Below are positions 24,924-36,386 of a stretch of 64,000 nucleotides of DNA, one piece after another; the stretch's first letter is position 1; every line of letters starts with the position of its first letter. The stretch comes from Brachycybe producta. Taxonomy: Eukaryota > Arthropoda > Diplopoda > Playtdesmida > Andrognathidae. The position numbers and the translations under genes were made by a program. The DNA lies in the NCBI GenBank assembly GCA_036925085.1, contig JAUPFP010000195.1, forward strand, positions 1 to 64,000. The letters run 5' to 3'. Below the pieces are notes generated by a model. The model was not told where the DNA came from. It ran no database searches and worked only from the letters and a program-made list of their open reading frames with translations.

Positions 24924-27535
24924 TTGAAGTTGAAGTTGAAATTGAAGTTGAAGTTGAAGTTGAACTTGAAGGTGAAGTTGAAGTTAAGTTTGAAAATGAA
25001 GTTGAAGTTGAAAATGAAGTTGAAATTGAAGTTGAAATTGAAGTTGAAATTGAAGTTGAAATTGAAGTTGAAATTGAAGTTGAAATTGAAGTTGAAATTG
25101 AAGTTGAAATTGAAGTTGAAATTGAAGTTGAAGTTGAGTTTGAAGTTGAAATTGAAGTTGAAGTTGAATTTGAAATTAAAGATGAAGTTGAAGTTGAATT
25201 TTAAGTTGATGTTGAATTTAAAGTTGAAGTTGAAGTTGAAGTTGAAGTTGAAATTGAAGTTGAAGTTGAAATTGAAATTGAAGTTGAAATTGAAGTTGAA
25301 ATTGAAGTTAAAATTGAAGTTGAAATTGAAGTTGAAATTGATGTTAAAATTGAAGGTGAAGATGAAGTTGAAGTTAAGTTTGAAATTGAAGTTGAAGTTG
25401 AAATTGAAATTGAAATTGAAGTTGAAATTGAAGTTGAAGTTGAAGTTGAACTTGAAGGTGAAGTTGAAGTTAAGTTTGAAAATGAAGTTGAAGTTGTAAT
25501 TGAAGTTGAAATTGAAGTTGAAATTGAAGTTGAATTTTGAAGTTGAAATTGAAGTTGAAATTGAAGTTGAAGTCGAAGTTGAAGTTGAAGTTGAAATTGA
25601 AGTTGAAGTTGAAGTTGAAATTGAAGTTAAAGTTAAAGTTGAAATGGAAGTTGAAGTTGAAGTTGAAATTGAAGTTGAAGTTGAAGTTGAAGTTGTATTT
25701 GAAATTGAAGTTGAAATTGAAGTTGAAATTGAAGTTGAAATTGAAGTTGAATTTGAAGTTGAACTTGAAGGTGAAGTTGAAGTTAAGTTTGAAAATGAAG
25801 TTGAAGTTGAAATTGAAGTTGAAATTGAAGTTGAAATTGAAGTTGAAATTGAAGTTGAAATTGAAGTTGAAATTGACATTGAAATTGAAATTGAAGTTGA
25901 AATTGAAGTTGAAATTGAAGTTGAAGTTGAGTTTGAAGTTGAAATTGAAGTTGAAGTTGAATTTGAAATTAAAGATGAAGTTGAAGTTGAATTTTAAGTT
26001 GATGTTCAATTTAAAGTTGAAGTTGAAGTTGAAGTTGAAATTGAAGTTGAAGTTGAAATTGAAATTGAAGTTGAAATTGAAGTTGAAATTGAAGTTAAAA
26101 TTGAAGATGAAATTGAAAATGAAATTGAAGTTGAAGTTGAAGTTAAAGTTGATGATGAAGTTGAAGATGAAGTTCATGTTCAAGTTGAAGTTGAAGTTGA
26201 AATTGAAGTTGAAGTTGAAGTTGAACTTGAAGGTGAAGTTGAAGTTAAGTTTGAAAATGAAGTTGAAGTTGTAATTGAAGTTGAAATTGAAGTTGAAATT
26301 GAAGTTGAAATTGAAGTTGAAATTGAAGTTGAAATTGAAGTTGAAATTGAAGTTGAAATTGAAGTTGAAATTGAAGTTGAAAATGAAGTTGAAATTGAAT
26401 TTGAAATTGACATTGAAATTAAGTTGAAATTGAAGTTGAAATTGAAGTTAAAATTGAAGTTTAAGTTTAAGTTAAGGTTAAAGTTGAAATCGAAGTTGAA
26501 TTTGAAGTTGAACTTGAAGGTGAAGTTGAAGTTAAGTTTGAAAATGAAGTTGAAGTTGAAATTGAAGTTGAAATTGAAGTTGAAATTGAAGTTGAAATTG
26601 AAGTTGAAATTGAAGTTGAAATTGAAGTTGAAATTGACATTGAAATTGAATTTAAAATTGAAGTTGAAATTGAAGTTGAAATTGAAGTTGAAATTTAAGT
26701 TGAAATTGAAGTTGAAATTGAAGTTGAAATTGAAGTTGAAGTTGAAATTGAAGTTGAAGTTGAAGTTGAACTTGAAGGTGAAGTTGAAGTTAAGTTTGAA
26801 AAAGAAGTTGAAGTTGAAATTGAAGTTGAAATTGAAGTTGAAATTGAAGTTGAAATTGAAGTTGAAATTGAAGTTGAAATTGAAGTTGAAATTGAAGTTG
26901 AAATTGAAGTTGAAATTGAAGTTGAAATTGAAGTTTAAATTGAAGTTGAAGTTGAGTTTGAAGTTGAAATTGAAGTTGAAGTTGAATTTGAAATTAAAGA
27001 TGAAGTTGAAGTTGAATTTTAAGTTGATGTTGAATTTAAAGTTGATGTTGAAGTTGAAGTTGAAGTTGAAATTGAAGTTGAAGTTGAAATTGAAATTGAA
27101 GTTGAAATTGAAGTTGAAATTGAAGTTAAAATTGAAGTTGAAATTGAAGTTGAAATTGATGTTAAAATTGAAGGTGAAGATGAAGTTGAAGTTAAGTTTG
27201 AAATTGAAGTTGAAGTTGAAATTGAAGTTGAATTTAAAGTTCAAGTTGAAGTTGAAGTTGAAATTGAAGTTGAAGTTATATTTGAAGTTCAATTTGAAGT
27301 TAAAGATGAAGTTGAAGTTGAATTTTAAGTTGAGGTTGTAGTTCAAGTTGAAGTTGAAGTTGTAGTTTAAGTTGAAGTTGAAGTTGAGATTGTTGTTAAA
27401 GTCGAAGTATTGAAGTTAAAATTAAAATTAAAGTTGATGTCGAAGATGATGTTGAAGATGAAATTGAAAATAAAATTGAAGTTGAAGTTGAAGTTAAAGT
27501 TGATGATGAAGTTCAAGATGAAGTTGATGTTCAAG
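24924..27535 (+). repeat. HOR-A copy 3 (about 2.6 kb)
   Basis: Same cassette order as 5,456-8,043: +1 slip at 25,532, GTTCATGTTC near 26,172, L-box slip at 26,409, and a P box with the shared 2-base insertion. It is slightly longer than copy 1 because of extra 12-mers. Confidence 0.85.
27275..27535 (+). repeat. P box 10 (+2 insertion)
   Basis: GTTCAAGATG subtype with GTCGAAGTATTGAAG. Confidence 0.92.
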
Positions 27536-27627
27536 TTGAAGTTGAAGTTGAAATTGAAGTTGAAGTTGAAGTTGAACTTGAAGGTGAAGTTGAAGTTAAG
27601 TTTGAAAATGAAGTTGAAGTTGAAAAT

Positions 27628-27903
27628 GAAGTTGAAATTGAAGTTGAAATTGAAGTTGAAATTGAAGTTGAAATTGAAGTTGAAATTGAAGTTGAAATTG
27701 AAGTTGAAATTGAAGTTGAAATTGAAGTTGAAATTGAAGTTGAAATTGAAGTTGAAATTGAAGTTGAAATTGAAGTTGAAATTGAAGTTGAAATTGAAGT
27801 TGAAATTGAAGTTGAAATTGAAGTTGAAATTGAAGTTGAAATTGAAGTTGAAATTGAAGTTGAAATTGAAGTTGAAATTGAAGTTGAAATTGAAGTTGAA
27901 ATT
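27628..27903 (+). repeat. Pure 12-mer array, 23 units
   Basis: 276 bp; the same position in HOR-B copy 3 has 19 units. Confidence 0.95.
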
Positions 27904-30161
27904 GACATTGAAATTAAGTTGAAATTGAAGTTGAAACTGAAGTTAAAATTGAAGTTTAAGTTTAAGTTAAGGTTAAAGTTGAAATCGAAGTTGAATTTGA
28001 AGTTGAACTTGAAGGTGAAGTTGAATTTAAGTTTGAAAATGAAGTTGAAATTGAAATTGAAGTTGAAATTGAAGTTGAAATTGAAGTTGAAATTGAAGTT
28101 GATATTGACATTGAAATTGAATTTAAAATTGAAGTTGAAATTGAAGTTGAAATTGAAGTTGAAATTGAAGATGAAATTGAAGTTGAAATTGAAGTTGAAA
28201 TTGAAGTTGAAATTGAAGTTGAAATTGAAGTTGAAATTGAAGTTGAAATTGAAGTTGAAATTGAAGTTGAAATTGAAGTTGAATTTAAAGTTGAAGTTGA
28301 AGTTGAAGTTGAAATTGAAATTGAAATTGAAGTTGAAATTGAAGTTGAAGTTGAAGTTGAACTTGAAGGTGAAGTTGAAGTTAAGTTTGAAAATGAAGTT
28401 GAAGTTGTAATTGAAGTTGAAATTGAAGTTGAAATTGAAGTTGAATTTTGAAGTTGAAATTGAAGTTGAAATTGAAGTTGAAGTCGAAGTTGAAGTTGAA
28501 GTTGAAATTGAAGTTGAAGTTGAAGTTGAAATTGAAGTTAAAGTTAAAGTTGAAATGGAAGTTGAAGTTGAAGTTGAAATTGAAGTTGAAGTTGAAGTTG
28601 AAGTTGAATTTGAAATTGAAGTTGAAATTGAAGTTGAAATTGAAGTTGAAATTGAAGTTGAATTTGAAGTTGAACTTGAAGGTGAAGTTGAAGTTAAGTT
28701 TGAAAATGAAGTTGAAGTTGAAATTGAAGTTGAAATTGAAGTTGAAATTGAAGTTGAAATTGAAGTTGAAATTGAAGTTGAAATTGACATTGAAATTGAA
28801 ATTGAAGTTGAAATTGAAGTTGAAATTGAAGTTGAAGTTGAGTTTGAAGTTGAAATTGAAGTTGAAGTTGAATTTGAAATTAAAGATGAAGTTGAAGTTG
28901 AATTTTAAGTTGATGTTCAATTTAAAGTTGAAGTTGAAGTTGAAGTTGAAATTGAAGTTGAAGTTGAAATTGAAATTGAAGTTGAAATTGAAGTTGAAAT
29001 TGAAGTTAAAATTGAAGATGAAATTGAAAATGAAATTGAAGTTGAAGTTGAAGTTAAAGTTGATGATGAAGTTGAAGATGAAGTTCATGTTCAAGTTGAA
29101 GTTGAAGTTGAAATTGAAGTTGAAGTTGAAGTTGAACTTGAAGGTGAAGTTGAAGTTAAGTTTGAAAATGAAGTTGAAGTTGTAATTGAAGTTGAAATTG
29201 AAGTTGAAATTGAAGTTGAAATTGAAGTTGAAATTGAAGTTGAAATTGAAGTTGAAATTGAAGTTGAAATTGAAGTTGAAATTGAATTTGAAATTGACAT
29301 TGAAATTAAGTTGAAATTGAAGTTGAAATTGAAGTTAAAATTGAAGTTTAAGTTTAAGTTAAGGTTAAAGTTGAAATCGAAGTTGAATTTGAAGTTGAAC
29401 TTGAAGGTGAAGTTGAAGTTAAGTTTGAAAATGAAGTTGAAGTTGAAATTGAAGTTGAAATTGAAGTTGAAATTGAAGTTGAAATTGAAGTTGAAATTGA
29501 AGTTGAAATTGAAGTTGAAATTGAAGTTGAAATTGAAGTTGAAATTGACATTGAAATTGAATTTAAAATTGAAGTTGAAATTGAAGTTGAAATTGAAGTT
29601 GAAATTTAAGTTGAAATTGAAGTTGAAATTGAAGTTGAAATTGAAGTTGAAGTTGAAATTGAAGTTGAAGTTGAAGTTGAACTTGAAGGTGAAGTTGAAG
29701 TTAAGTTTGAAAAAGAAGTTGAAGTTGAAATTGAAGTTGAAATTGAAGTTGAAATTGAAGTTGAAATTGAAGTTGAAATTGAAGTTGAAATTGAAGTTGA
29801 AATTGAAGTTGAAATTGAAGTTTAAATTGAAGTTGAAGTTGAGTTTGAAGTTGAAATTGAAGTTGAAGTTGAATTTGAAATTAAAGATGAAGTTGAAGTT
29901 GAATTTTAAGTTGATGTTGAATTTAAAGTTGAAGTTGAAGTTGAAGTTGAAGTTGAAATTGAAGTTGAAGTTGAAATTGAAATTGAAGTTGAAATTGAAG
30001 TTGAAATTGAAGTTAAAATTGAAGTTGAAATTGAAGTTGAAATTGATGTTAAAATTGAAGGTGAAGATGAAGTTGAAGTTAAGTTTGAAATTGAAGTTGA
30101 AGTTGAAATTGAAGTTGAATTTAAAGTTCAAGTTGAAGTTGAAGTTGAAATTGAAGTTGAA

Positions 30162-30420
30162 GTTATATTTGAAGTTCAATTTGAAGTTAAAGATGAAGTT
30201 GAAGTTGAATTTTAAGTTGAGGTTGTAGTTCAAGTTGAAGTTGAAGTTGTAGTTTAAGTTGAAGTTGAAGTTGAGATTGTTGTTAAAGTCGAAGTTGAAG
30301 TTAAAATTAAAATTAAAGTTGATGTCGAAGATGATGTTGAAGATGAAATTGAAAATAAAATTGAAGTTGAAGTTGAAGTTAAAGTTGATGATGAAGTTCA
30401 AGATGAAGTTGATGTTCAAG
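30162..30420 (+). repeat. P box 11
   Basis: GTTCAAGATG subtype; 2,887 bp after P box 10. Confidence 0.92.
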
Positions 30421-30506
30421 TTGAAGTTGAAGTTGAAATTGAAGTTGAAGTTGAAGTTGAACTTGAAGGTGAAGTTGAAGTTAAGTTTGAAAATGAAGTT
30501 GAAGTT

Positions 30507-31060
30507 GAAATGAAGTTGAAATTGAAGTTGAAATTGAAGTTGAAATTGAAGTTGAAATTGAAGTTGAAATTGAAGTTGAAATTGAAGTTGAAATTGAAGT
30601 TGAAATTGAAGTTGAAAATTGAAGTTGAAATTGAAGTTGAATTGAAGTTGAACTTGAAGGTGAAGTTGAAGTTAAGTTTGAAATGAAGTTGAGTTGAAAT
30701 TGAAGTTGAAATTGAAGTTGAAATTGAAGTTGAAATTGAAGTTGAAATTGAAGTTGAAATTGACATTGAAATTGAAATTGAAGTTGAAATTGAAGTTGAA
30801 ATTGAAGTTGAAGTTGAGTTTGAAGTTGAAATTGAAGTTGAAGTTGAATTTGAAATTAAAGATGAAGTTGAAGTTGAATTTTAAGTTGATGTTCAATTTA
30901 AAGTTGAAGTTGAAGTTGAAGTTGAAATTGAAGTTGAAGTTGAAATTGAAATTGAAGTTGAAATTGAAGTTGAAATTGAAGTTAAAATTGAAGATGAAAT
31001 TGAAAATGAAATTGAAGTTGAAGTTGAAGTTAAAGTTGATGATGAAGTTGAAGATGAAGT
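30507..31060. other. Cluster of six single-base indels, probable assembly scar
   Basis: Hexamer phase breaks at 30,507-30,511 (GAAAT for GAAAAT), 30,614-30,620 (GAAAATT), 30,639-30,643 (GAATT), 30,680-30,684 (GAAAT), 30,691-30,695 (GAGTT) and 31,056-31,060 (GAAGT). All are one-base gains or losses, mostly at short A or T runs, and none is shared with other copies. Elsewhere unshared slips are many kilobases apart. Residual read error or a poor join is likelier than biology. Confidence 0.75.
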
Positions 31061-32136
31061 GAAGATGAAGTTCATGTTCAAGTTGAAGTTGAAGTTGAAA
31101 TTGAAGTTGAAGTTGAAGTTGAACTTGAAGGTGAAGTTGAAGTTAAGTTTGAAAATGAAGTTGAAGTTGTAATTGAAGTTGAAATTGAAGTTGAAATTGA
31201 AGTTGAAATTGAAGTTGAAATTGAAGTTGAAATTGAAGTTGAAATTGAAGTTGAAATTGAAGTTGAAATTGAATTTGAAATTGACATTGAAATTAAGTTG
31301 AAATTGAAGTTGAAATTGAAGTTAAAATTGAAGTTTAAGTTTAAGTTAAGGTTAAAGTTGAAATCGAAGTTGAATTTGAAGTTGAACTTGAAGGTGAAGT
31401 TGAAGTTAAGTTTGAAAATGAAGTTGAAGTTGAAATTGAAGTTGAAATTGAAGTTGAAATTGAAGTTGAAATTGAAGTTGAAATTGAAGTTGAAATTGAA
31501 GTTGAAATTGAAGTTGAAATTGACATTGAAATTGAATTTAAAATTGTAGTTGAAATTGAAGTTGAAATTGAAGTTGAAATTTAAGTTGAAATTGAAGTTG
31601 AAATTGAAGTTGAAATTGAAGTTGAAGTTGAAATTGAAGTTGAAGTTGAAGTTGAACTTGAAGGTGAAGTTGAAGTTAAGTTTGAAAAAGAAGTTGAAGT
31701 TGAAATTGAAGTTGAAATTGAAGTTGAAATTGAAGTTGAAATTGAAGTTGAAATTGAAGTTGAAATTGAAGTTGAAATTGAAGTTGAAATTGAAGTTTAA
31801 ATTGAAGTTGAAGTTGAGTTTGAAGTTGAAATTGAAGTTGAAGTTGAATTTGAAATTAAAGATGAAGTTGAAGTTGAATTTTAAGTTGATGTTGAATTTA
31901 AAGTTGAAGTTGAAGTTGAAGTTGAAGTTGAAATTGAAGTTGAAGTTGAAATTGAAATTGAAGTTGAAATTGAAGTTGAAATTGAAGTTAAAATTGAAGT
32001 TGAAATTGAAGTTGAAATTGATGTTAAAATTGAAGGTGAAGATGAAGTTGAAGTTAAGTTTGAAATTGAAGTTGAAGTTGAAATTGAAGTTGAATTTAAA
32101 GTTCAAGTTGAAGTTGAAGTTGAAATTGAAGTTGAA

Positions 32137-32395
32137 GTTATATTTGAAGTTCAATTTGAAGTTAAAGATGAAGTTGAAGTTGAATTTTAAGTTGAGGTTG
32201 TAGTTCAAGTTGAAGTTGAAGTTGTAGTTTAAGTTGAAGTTGAAGTTGAGATTGTTGTTAAAGTCGAAGTTGAAGTTAAAATTAAAATTAAAGTTGATGT
32301 CGAAGATGATGTTGAAGATGAAATTGAAAATAAAATTGAAGTTGAAGTTGAAGTTAAAGTTGATGATGAAGTTCAAGATGAAGTTGATGTTCAAG
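32137..32395 (+). repeat. P box 12
   Basis: GTTCAAGATG subtype; GAGATTGTTGTT at 32,248. Confidence 0.92.
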
Positions 32396-33501
32396 TTGAA
32401 GTTGAAGTTGAAATTGAAGTTGAAGTTGAAGTTGAACTTGAAGGTGAAGTTGAAGTTAAGTTTGAAAATGAAGTTGAAGTTGAAAATGAAGTTGAAATTG
32501 AAGTTGAAATTGAAGTTGAAATTGAAGTTGAAATTGAAGTTGAAATTGAAGTTGAAATTGAAGTTGAAATTGAAGTTGAAATTGAAGTTGAAGTTGAAGT
32601 TGAAATTGAAGTTGAAATTGAAGTTGAAATTGAAATTGAAGTTGAAATTTAAGTTGAAATTGAAGTTGAAATTGAAGTTGAAATTGAAGTTGAAGTTGAA
32701 ATTGAAGTTGAAGTTGAAGTTGAACTTGAAGGTGAAGTTGAAGTTAAGTTTGAAAAAGAAGTTGAAGTTGAAATTGAAGTTGAAATTGAAGTTGAAATTG
32801 AAGTTGAAATTGAAGTTGAAATTGAAGTTGAAATTGAAGTTGAAATTGAAGTTGAAATTGAAGTTGAAATTGAAGTTGAAATTGAAGTTGAAATTGAAGT
32901 TTAAATTGAAGTTGAAGTTGAGTTTGAAGTTGAAATTGAAGTTGAAGTTGAATTTGAAATTAAAGATGAAGTTGAAGTTGAATTTTAAGTTGATGTTGAA
33001 TTTAAAGTTGAAGTTGAAGTTGAAGTTGAAGTTGAAATTGAAGTTGAAGTTGAAATTGAAATTGAAGTTGAAATTGAAGTTGAAATTGAAGTTAAAATTG
33101 AAGTTGAAATTGAAGTTGAAATTGATGTTAAAATTGAAGGTGAAGATGAAGTTGAAGTTAAGTTTGAAATTGAAGTTGAAGTTGAAATTGAAGTTGAATT
33201 TAAAGTTCAAGTTGAAGTTGAAGTTGAAATTGAAGTTGAAGTTATATTTGAAGTTCAATTTGAAGTTAAAGATGAAGTTGAAGTTGAATTTTAAGTTGAG
33301 GTTGTAGTTCAAGTTGAAGTTGAAGTTGTAGTTTAAGTTGAAGTTGAAGTTGAGATTGTTGTTAAAGTCGAAGTATTGAAGTTAAAATTAAAATTAAAGT
33401 TGATGTCGAAGATGATGTTGAAGATGAAATTGAAAATAAAATTGAAGTTGAAGTTGAAGTTAAAGTTGATGATGAAGTTCAAGATGAAGTTGATGTTCAA
33501 G
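32396..33501 (+). repeat. Short HOR tile (1.1 kb), no L box
   Basis: C, about ten 12-mers, a GAAGTT triplet near 32,590, TAAGTT, second C with GAAAAAGAAG, 12-mers, T, D, P with the 2-base insertion. Layout parallels 410-1,675, but the internal join differs, so the two deletions are probably independent. Confidence 0.78.
33241..33501 (+). repeat. P box 13 (+2 insertion)
   Basis: GTTCAAGATG subtype with GTCGAAGTATTGAAG; 5,966 bp after P box 10. Confidence 0.92.
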
Positions 33502-33593
33502 TTGAAGTTGAAGTTGAAATTGAAGTTGAAGTTGAAGTTGAACTTGAAGGTGAAGTTGAAGTTAAGTTTGAAAATGAAGTTGAAGTTGAAAAT

Positions 33594-33821
33594 GAAGTTG
33601 AAATTGAAGTTGAAATTGAAGTTGAAATTGAAGTTGAAATTGAAGTTGAAATTGAAGTTGAAATTGAAGTTGAAATTGAAGTTGAAATTGAAGTTGAAAT
33701 TGAAGTTGAAATTGAAGTTGAAATTGAAGTTGAAATTGAAGTTGAAATTGAAGTTGAAATTGAAGTTGAAATTGAAGTTGAAATTGAAGTTGAAATTGAA
33801 GTTGAAATTGAAGTTGAAATT
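33594..33821 (+). repeat. Pure 12-mer array, 19 units
   Basis: 228 bp; counterpart of 27,628-27,903. Confidence 0.95.
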
Positions 33822-36127
33822 GACATTGAAATTAAGTTGAAATTGAAGTTGAAACTGAAGTTAAAATTGAAGTTTAAGTTTAAGTTAAGGTTAAAGTTGA
33901 AATCGAAGTTGAATTTGAAGTTGAACTTGAAGGTGAAGTTGAAGTTAAGTTTGAAAATGAAGTTGAAATTGAAATTGAAGTTGAAATTGAAGTTGAAATT
34001 GAAGTTGAAATTGAAGTTGATATTGACATTGAAATTGAATTTAAAATTGAAGTTGAAATTGAAGTTGAAATTGAAGTTGAAATTGAAGATGAAATTGAAG
34101 TTGAAATTGAAGTTGAAATTGAAGTTGAAATTGAAGTTGAAATTGAAGTTGAAATTGAAGTTGAAATTGAAGTTGAAATTGAAGTTGAAATTGAAGTTGA
34201 ATTTAAAGTTGAAGTTGAAGTTGAAGTTGAAATTGAAATTGAAATTGAAGTTGAAATTGAAGTTGAAGTTGAAGTTGAACTTGAAGGTGAAGTTGAAGTT
34301 AAGTTTGAAAATGAAGTTGAAGTTGTAATTGAAGTTGAAATTGAAGTTGAAATTGAAGTTGAATTTTGAAGTTGAAATTGAAGTTGAAATTGAAGTTGAA
34401 GTCGAAGTTGAAGTTGAAGTTGAAATTGAAGTTGAAGTTGAAGTTGAAATTGAAGTTAAAGTTAAAGTTGAAATGGAAGTTGAAGTTGAAGTTGAAATTG
34501 AAGTTGAAGTTGAAGTTGAAGTTGAATTTGAAATTGAAGTTGAAATTGAAGTTGAAATTGAAGTTGAAATTGAAGTTGAATTTGAAGTTGAACTTGAAGG
34601 TGAAGTTGAAGTTAAGTTTGAAAATGAAGTTGAAGTTGAAATTGAAGTTGAAATTGAAGTTGAAATTGAAGTTGAAATTGAAGTTGAAATTGAAGTTGAA
34701 ATTGAAGTTGAAATTGAAGTTGAAATTGACATTGAAATTGAAATTGAAGTTGAAATTGAAGTTGAAATTGAAGTTGAAATTGAAGTTGAAGTTGAGTTTG
34801 AAGTTGAAATTGAAGTTGAAGTTGAATTTGAAATTAAAGATGAAGTTGAAGTTGAATTTTAAGTTGATGTTCAATTTAAAGTTGAAGTTGAAGTTGAAGT
34901 TGAAATTGAAGTTGAAGTTGAAATTGAAATTGAAGTTGAAATTGAAGTTGAAATTGAAGTTAAAATTGAAGATGAAATTGAAAATGAAATTGAAGTTGAA
35001 GTTGAAGTTAAAGTTGATGATGAAGTTGAAGATGAAGTTCATGTTCAAGTTGAAGTTGAAGTTGAAATTGAAGTTGAAGTTGAAGTTGAACTTGAAGGTG
35101 AAGTTGAAGTTAAGTTTGAAAATGAAGTTGAAGTTGTAATTGAAGATGAAATTGAAGTTGAAATTGAAGTTGAAATTGAAGTTGAAATTGAAGTTGAAAT
35201 TGAAGTTGAAATTGAAGTTGAAATTGAAGTTGAAATTGAAGTTGAAATTGAAGTTGAAATTGAATTTGAAATTGACATTGAAATTAAGTTGAAATTGAAG
35301 TTGAAATTGAAGTTAAAATTGAAGTTTAAGTTTAAGTTAAGGTTAAAGTTGAAATCGAAGTTGAATTTGAAGTTGAACTTGAAGGTGAAGTTGAAGTTAA
35401 GTTTGAAAATGAAGTTGAAGTTGAAATTGAAGTTGAAATTGAAGTTGAAATTGAAGTTGAAATTGAAGTTGAAATTGAAGTTGAAATTGAAGTTGAAATT
35501 GAAGTTGAAATTGACATTGAAATTGAATTTAAAATTGAAGTTGAAATTGAAGTTGAAATTGAAGTTGAAATTTAAGTTGAAATTGAAGTTGAAATTGAAG
35601 TTGAAATTGAAGTTGAAGTTGAAATTGAAGTTGAAGTTGAAGTTGAACTTGAAGGTGAAGTTGAAGTTAAGTTTGAAAAAGAAGTTGAAGTTGAAATTGA
35701 AGTTGAAATTGAAGTTGAAATTGAAGTTGAAATTGAAGTTGAAATTGAAGTTGAAATTGAAGTTGAAATTGAAGTTGAAATTGAAGTTTAAATTGAAGTT
35801 GAAGTTGAGTTTGAAGTTGAAATTGAAGTTGAAGTTGAATTTGAAATTAAAGATGAAGTTGAAGTTGAATTTTAAGTTGATGTTGAATTTAAAGTTGAAG
35901 TTGAAGTTGAAGTTGAAGTTGAAATTGAAGTTGAAGTTGAAATTGAAATTGAAGTTGAAATTGAAGTTGAAATTGAAGTTAAAATTGAAGTTGAAATTGA
36001 AGTTGAAATTGATGTTAAAATTGAAGGTGAAGATGAAGTTGAAGTTAAGTTTGAAATTGAAGTTGAAGTTGAAATTGAAGTTGAATTTAAAGTTCAAGTT
36101 GAAGTTGAAGTTGAAATTGAAGTTGAA

Positions 36128-36386
36128 GTTATATTTGAAGTTCAATTTGAAGTTAAAGATGAAGTTGAAGTTGAATTTTAAGTTGAGGTTGTAGTTCAAG
36201 TTGAAGTTGAAGTTGTAGTTTAAGTTGAAGTTGAAGTTGAGATTGTTGTTAAAGTCGAAGTTGAAGTTAAAATTAAAATTAAAGTTGATGTCGAAGATGA
36301 TGTTGAAGATGAAATTGAAAATAAAATTGAAGTTGAAGTTGAAGTTAAAGTTGATGATGAAGTTCAAGATGAAGTTGATGTTCAAG
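36128..36386 (+). repeat. P box 14
   Basis: GTTCAAGATG subtype; the last P box before the 23.7-kb gap. Confidence 0.92.

Larger units (their letters stand above)
27536..30420 (+). repeat. HOR-B copy 2 (2,887 bp P to P)
   Basis: C, 23-unit array, L box (slip 27,904), C, D-like TTTAAAGTTG, C with GTAATT, +1 slip (28,443), W, C, T, X, C, GTAATT, L box (slip 29,296), C, second C, 12-mers, T, D, P. The spacing from GAGATTGTTGTT to the next one is 2,887 bp, identical to the tile at 33,502. The remainder of 1 on division by 6 fits two -1 slips, one +1 slip and the 2-base insertion. Confidence 0.9.
30421..32395 (+). repeat. 2.0-kb HOR tile carrying an indel cluster
   Basis: C, a damaged 12-mer run, a damaged C box, T, X with GTTCATGTTC, C, GTAATT, 12-mers, L box (slip 31,283), C, 12-mers, second C, T, D, P. 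Relative to HOR-A it lacks about 0.6 kb (T-D-C-W). The first 640 bp hold the indel cluster described separately. A private GTAGTT lies near 31,545. Confidence 0.75.
33502..36386 (+). repeat. HOR-B copy 3 (2,887 bp P to P)
   Basis: Same order and same P-to-P spacing as 27,536-30,420. Slips are at 33,822 (-1), 34,361 (+1) and 35,274 (-1), and the first array has 19 units instead of 23. The P box on its left has the same 2-base insertion. With the intervening tiles this gives a 5,966-bp super-period (27,386 to 33,352 and 30,273 to 36,239). Confidence 0.9.
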
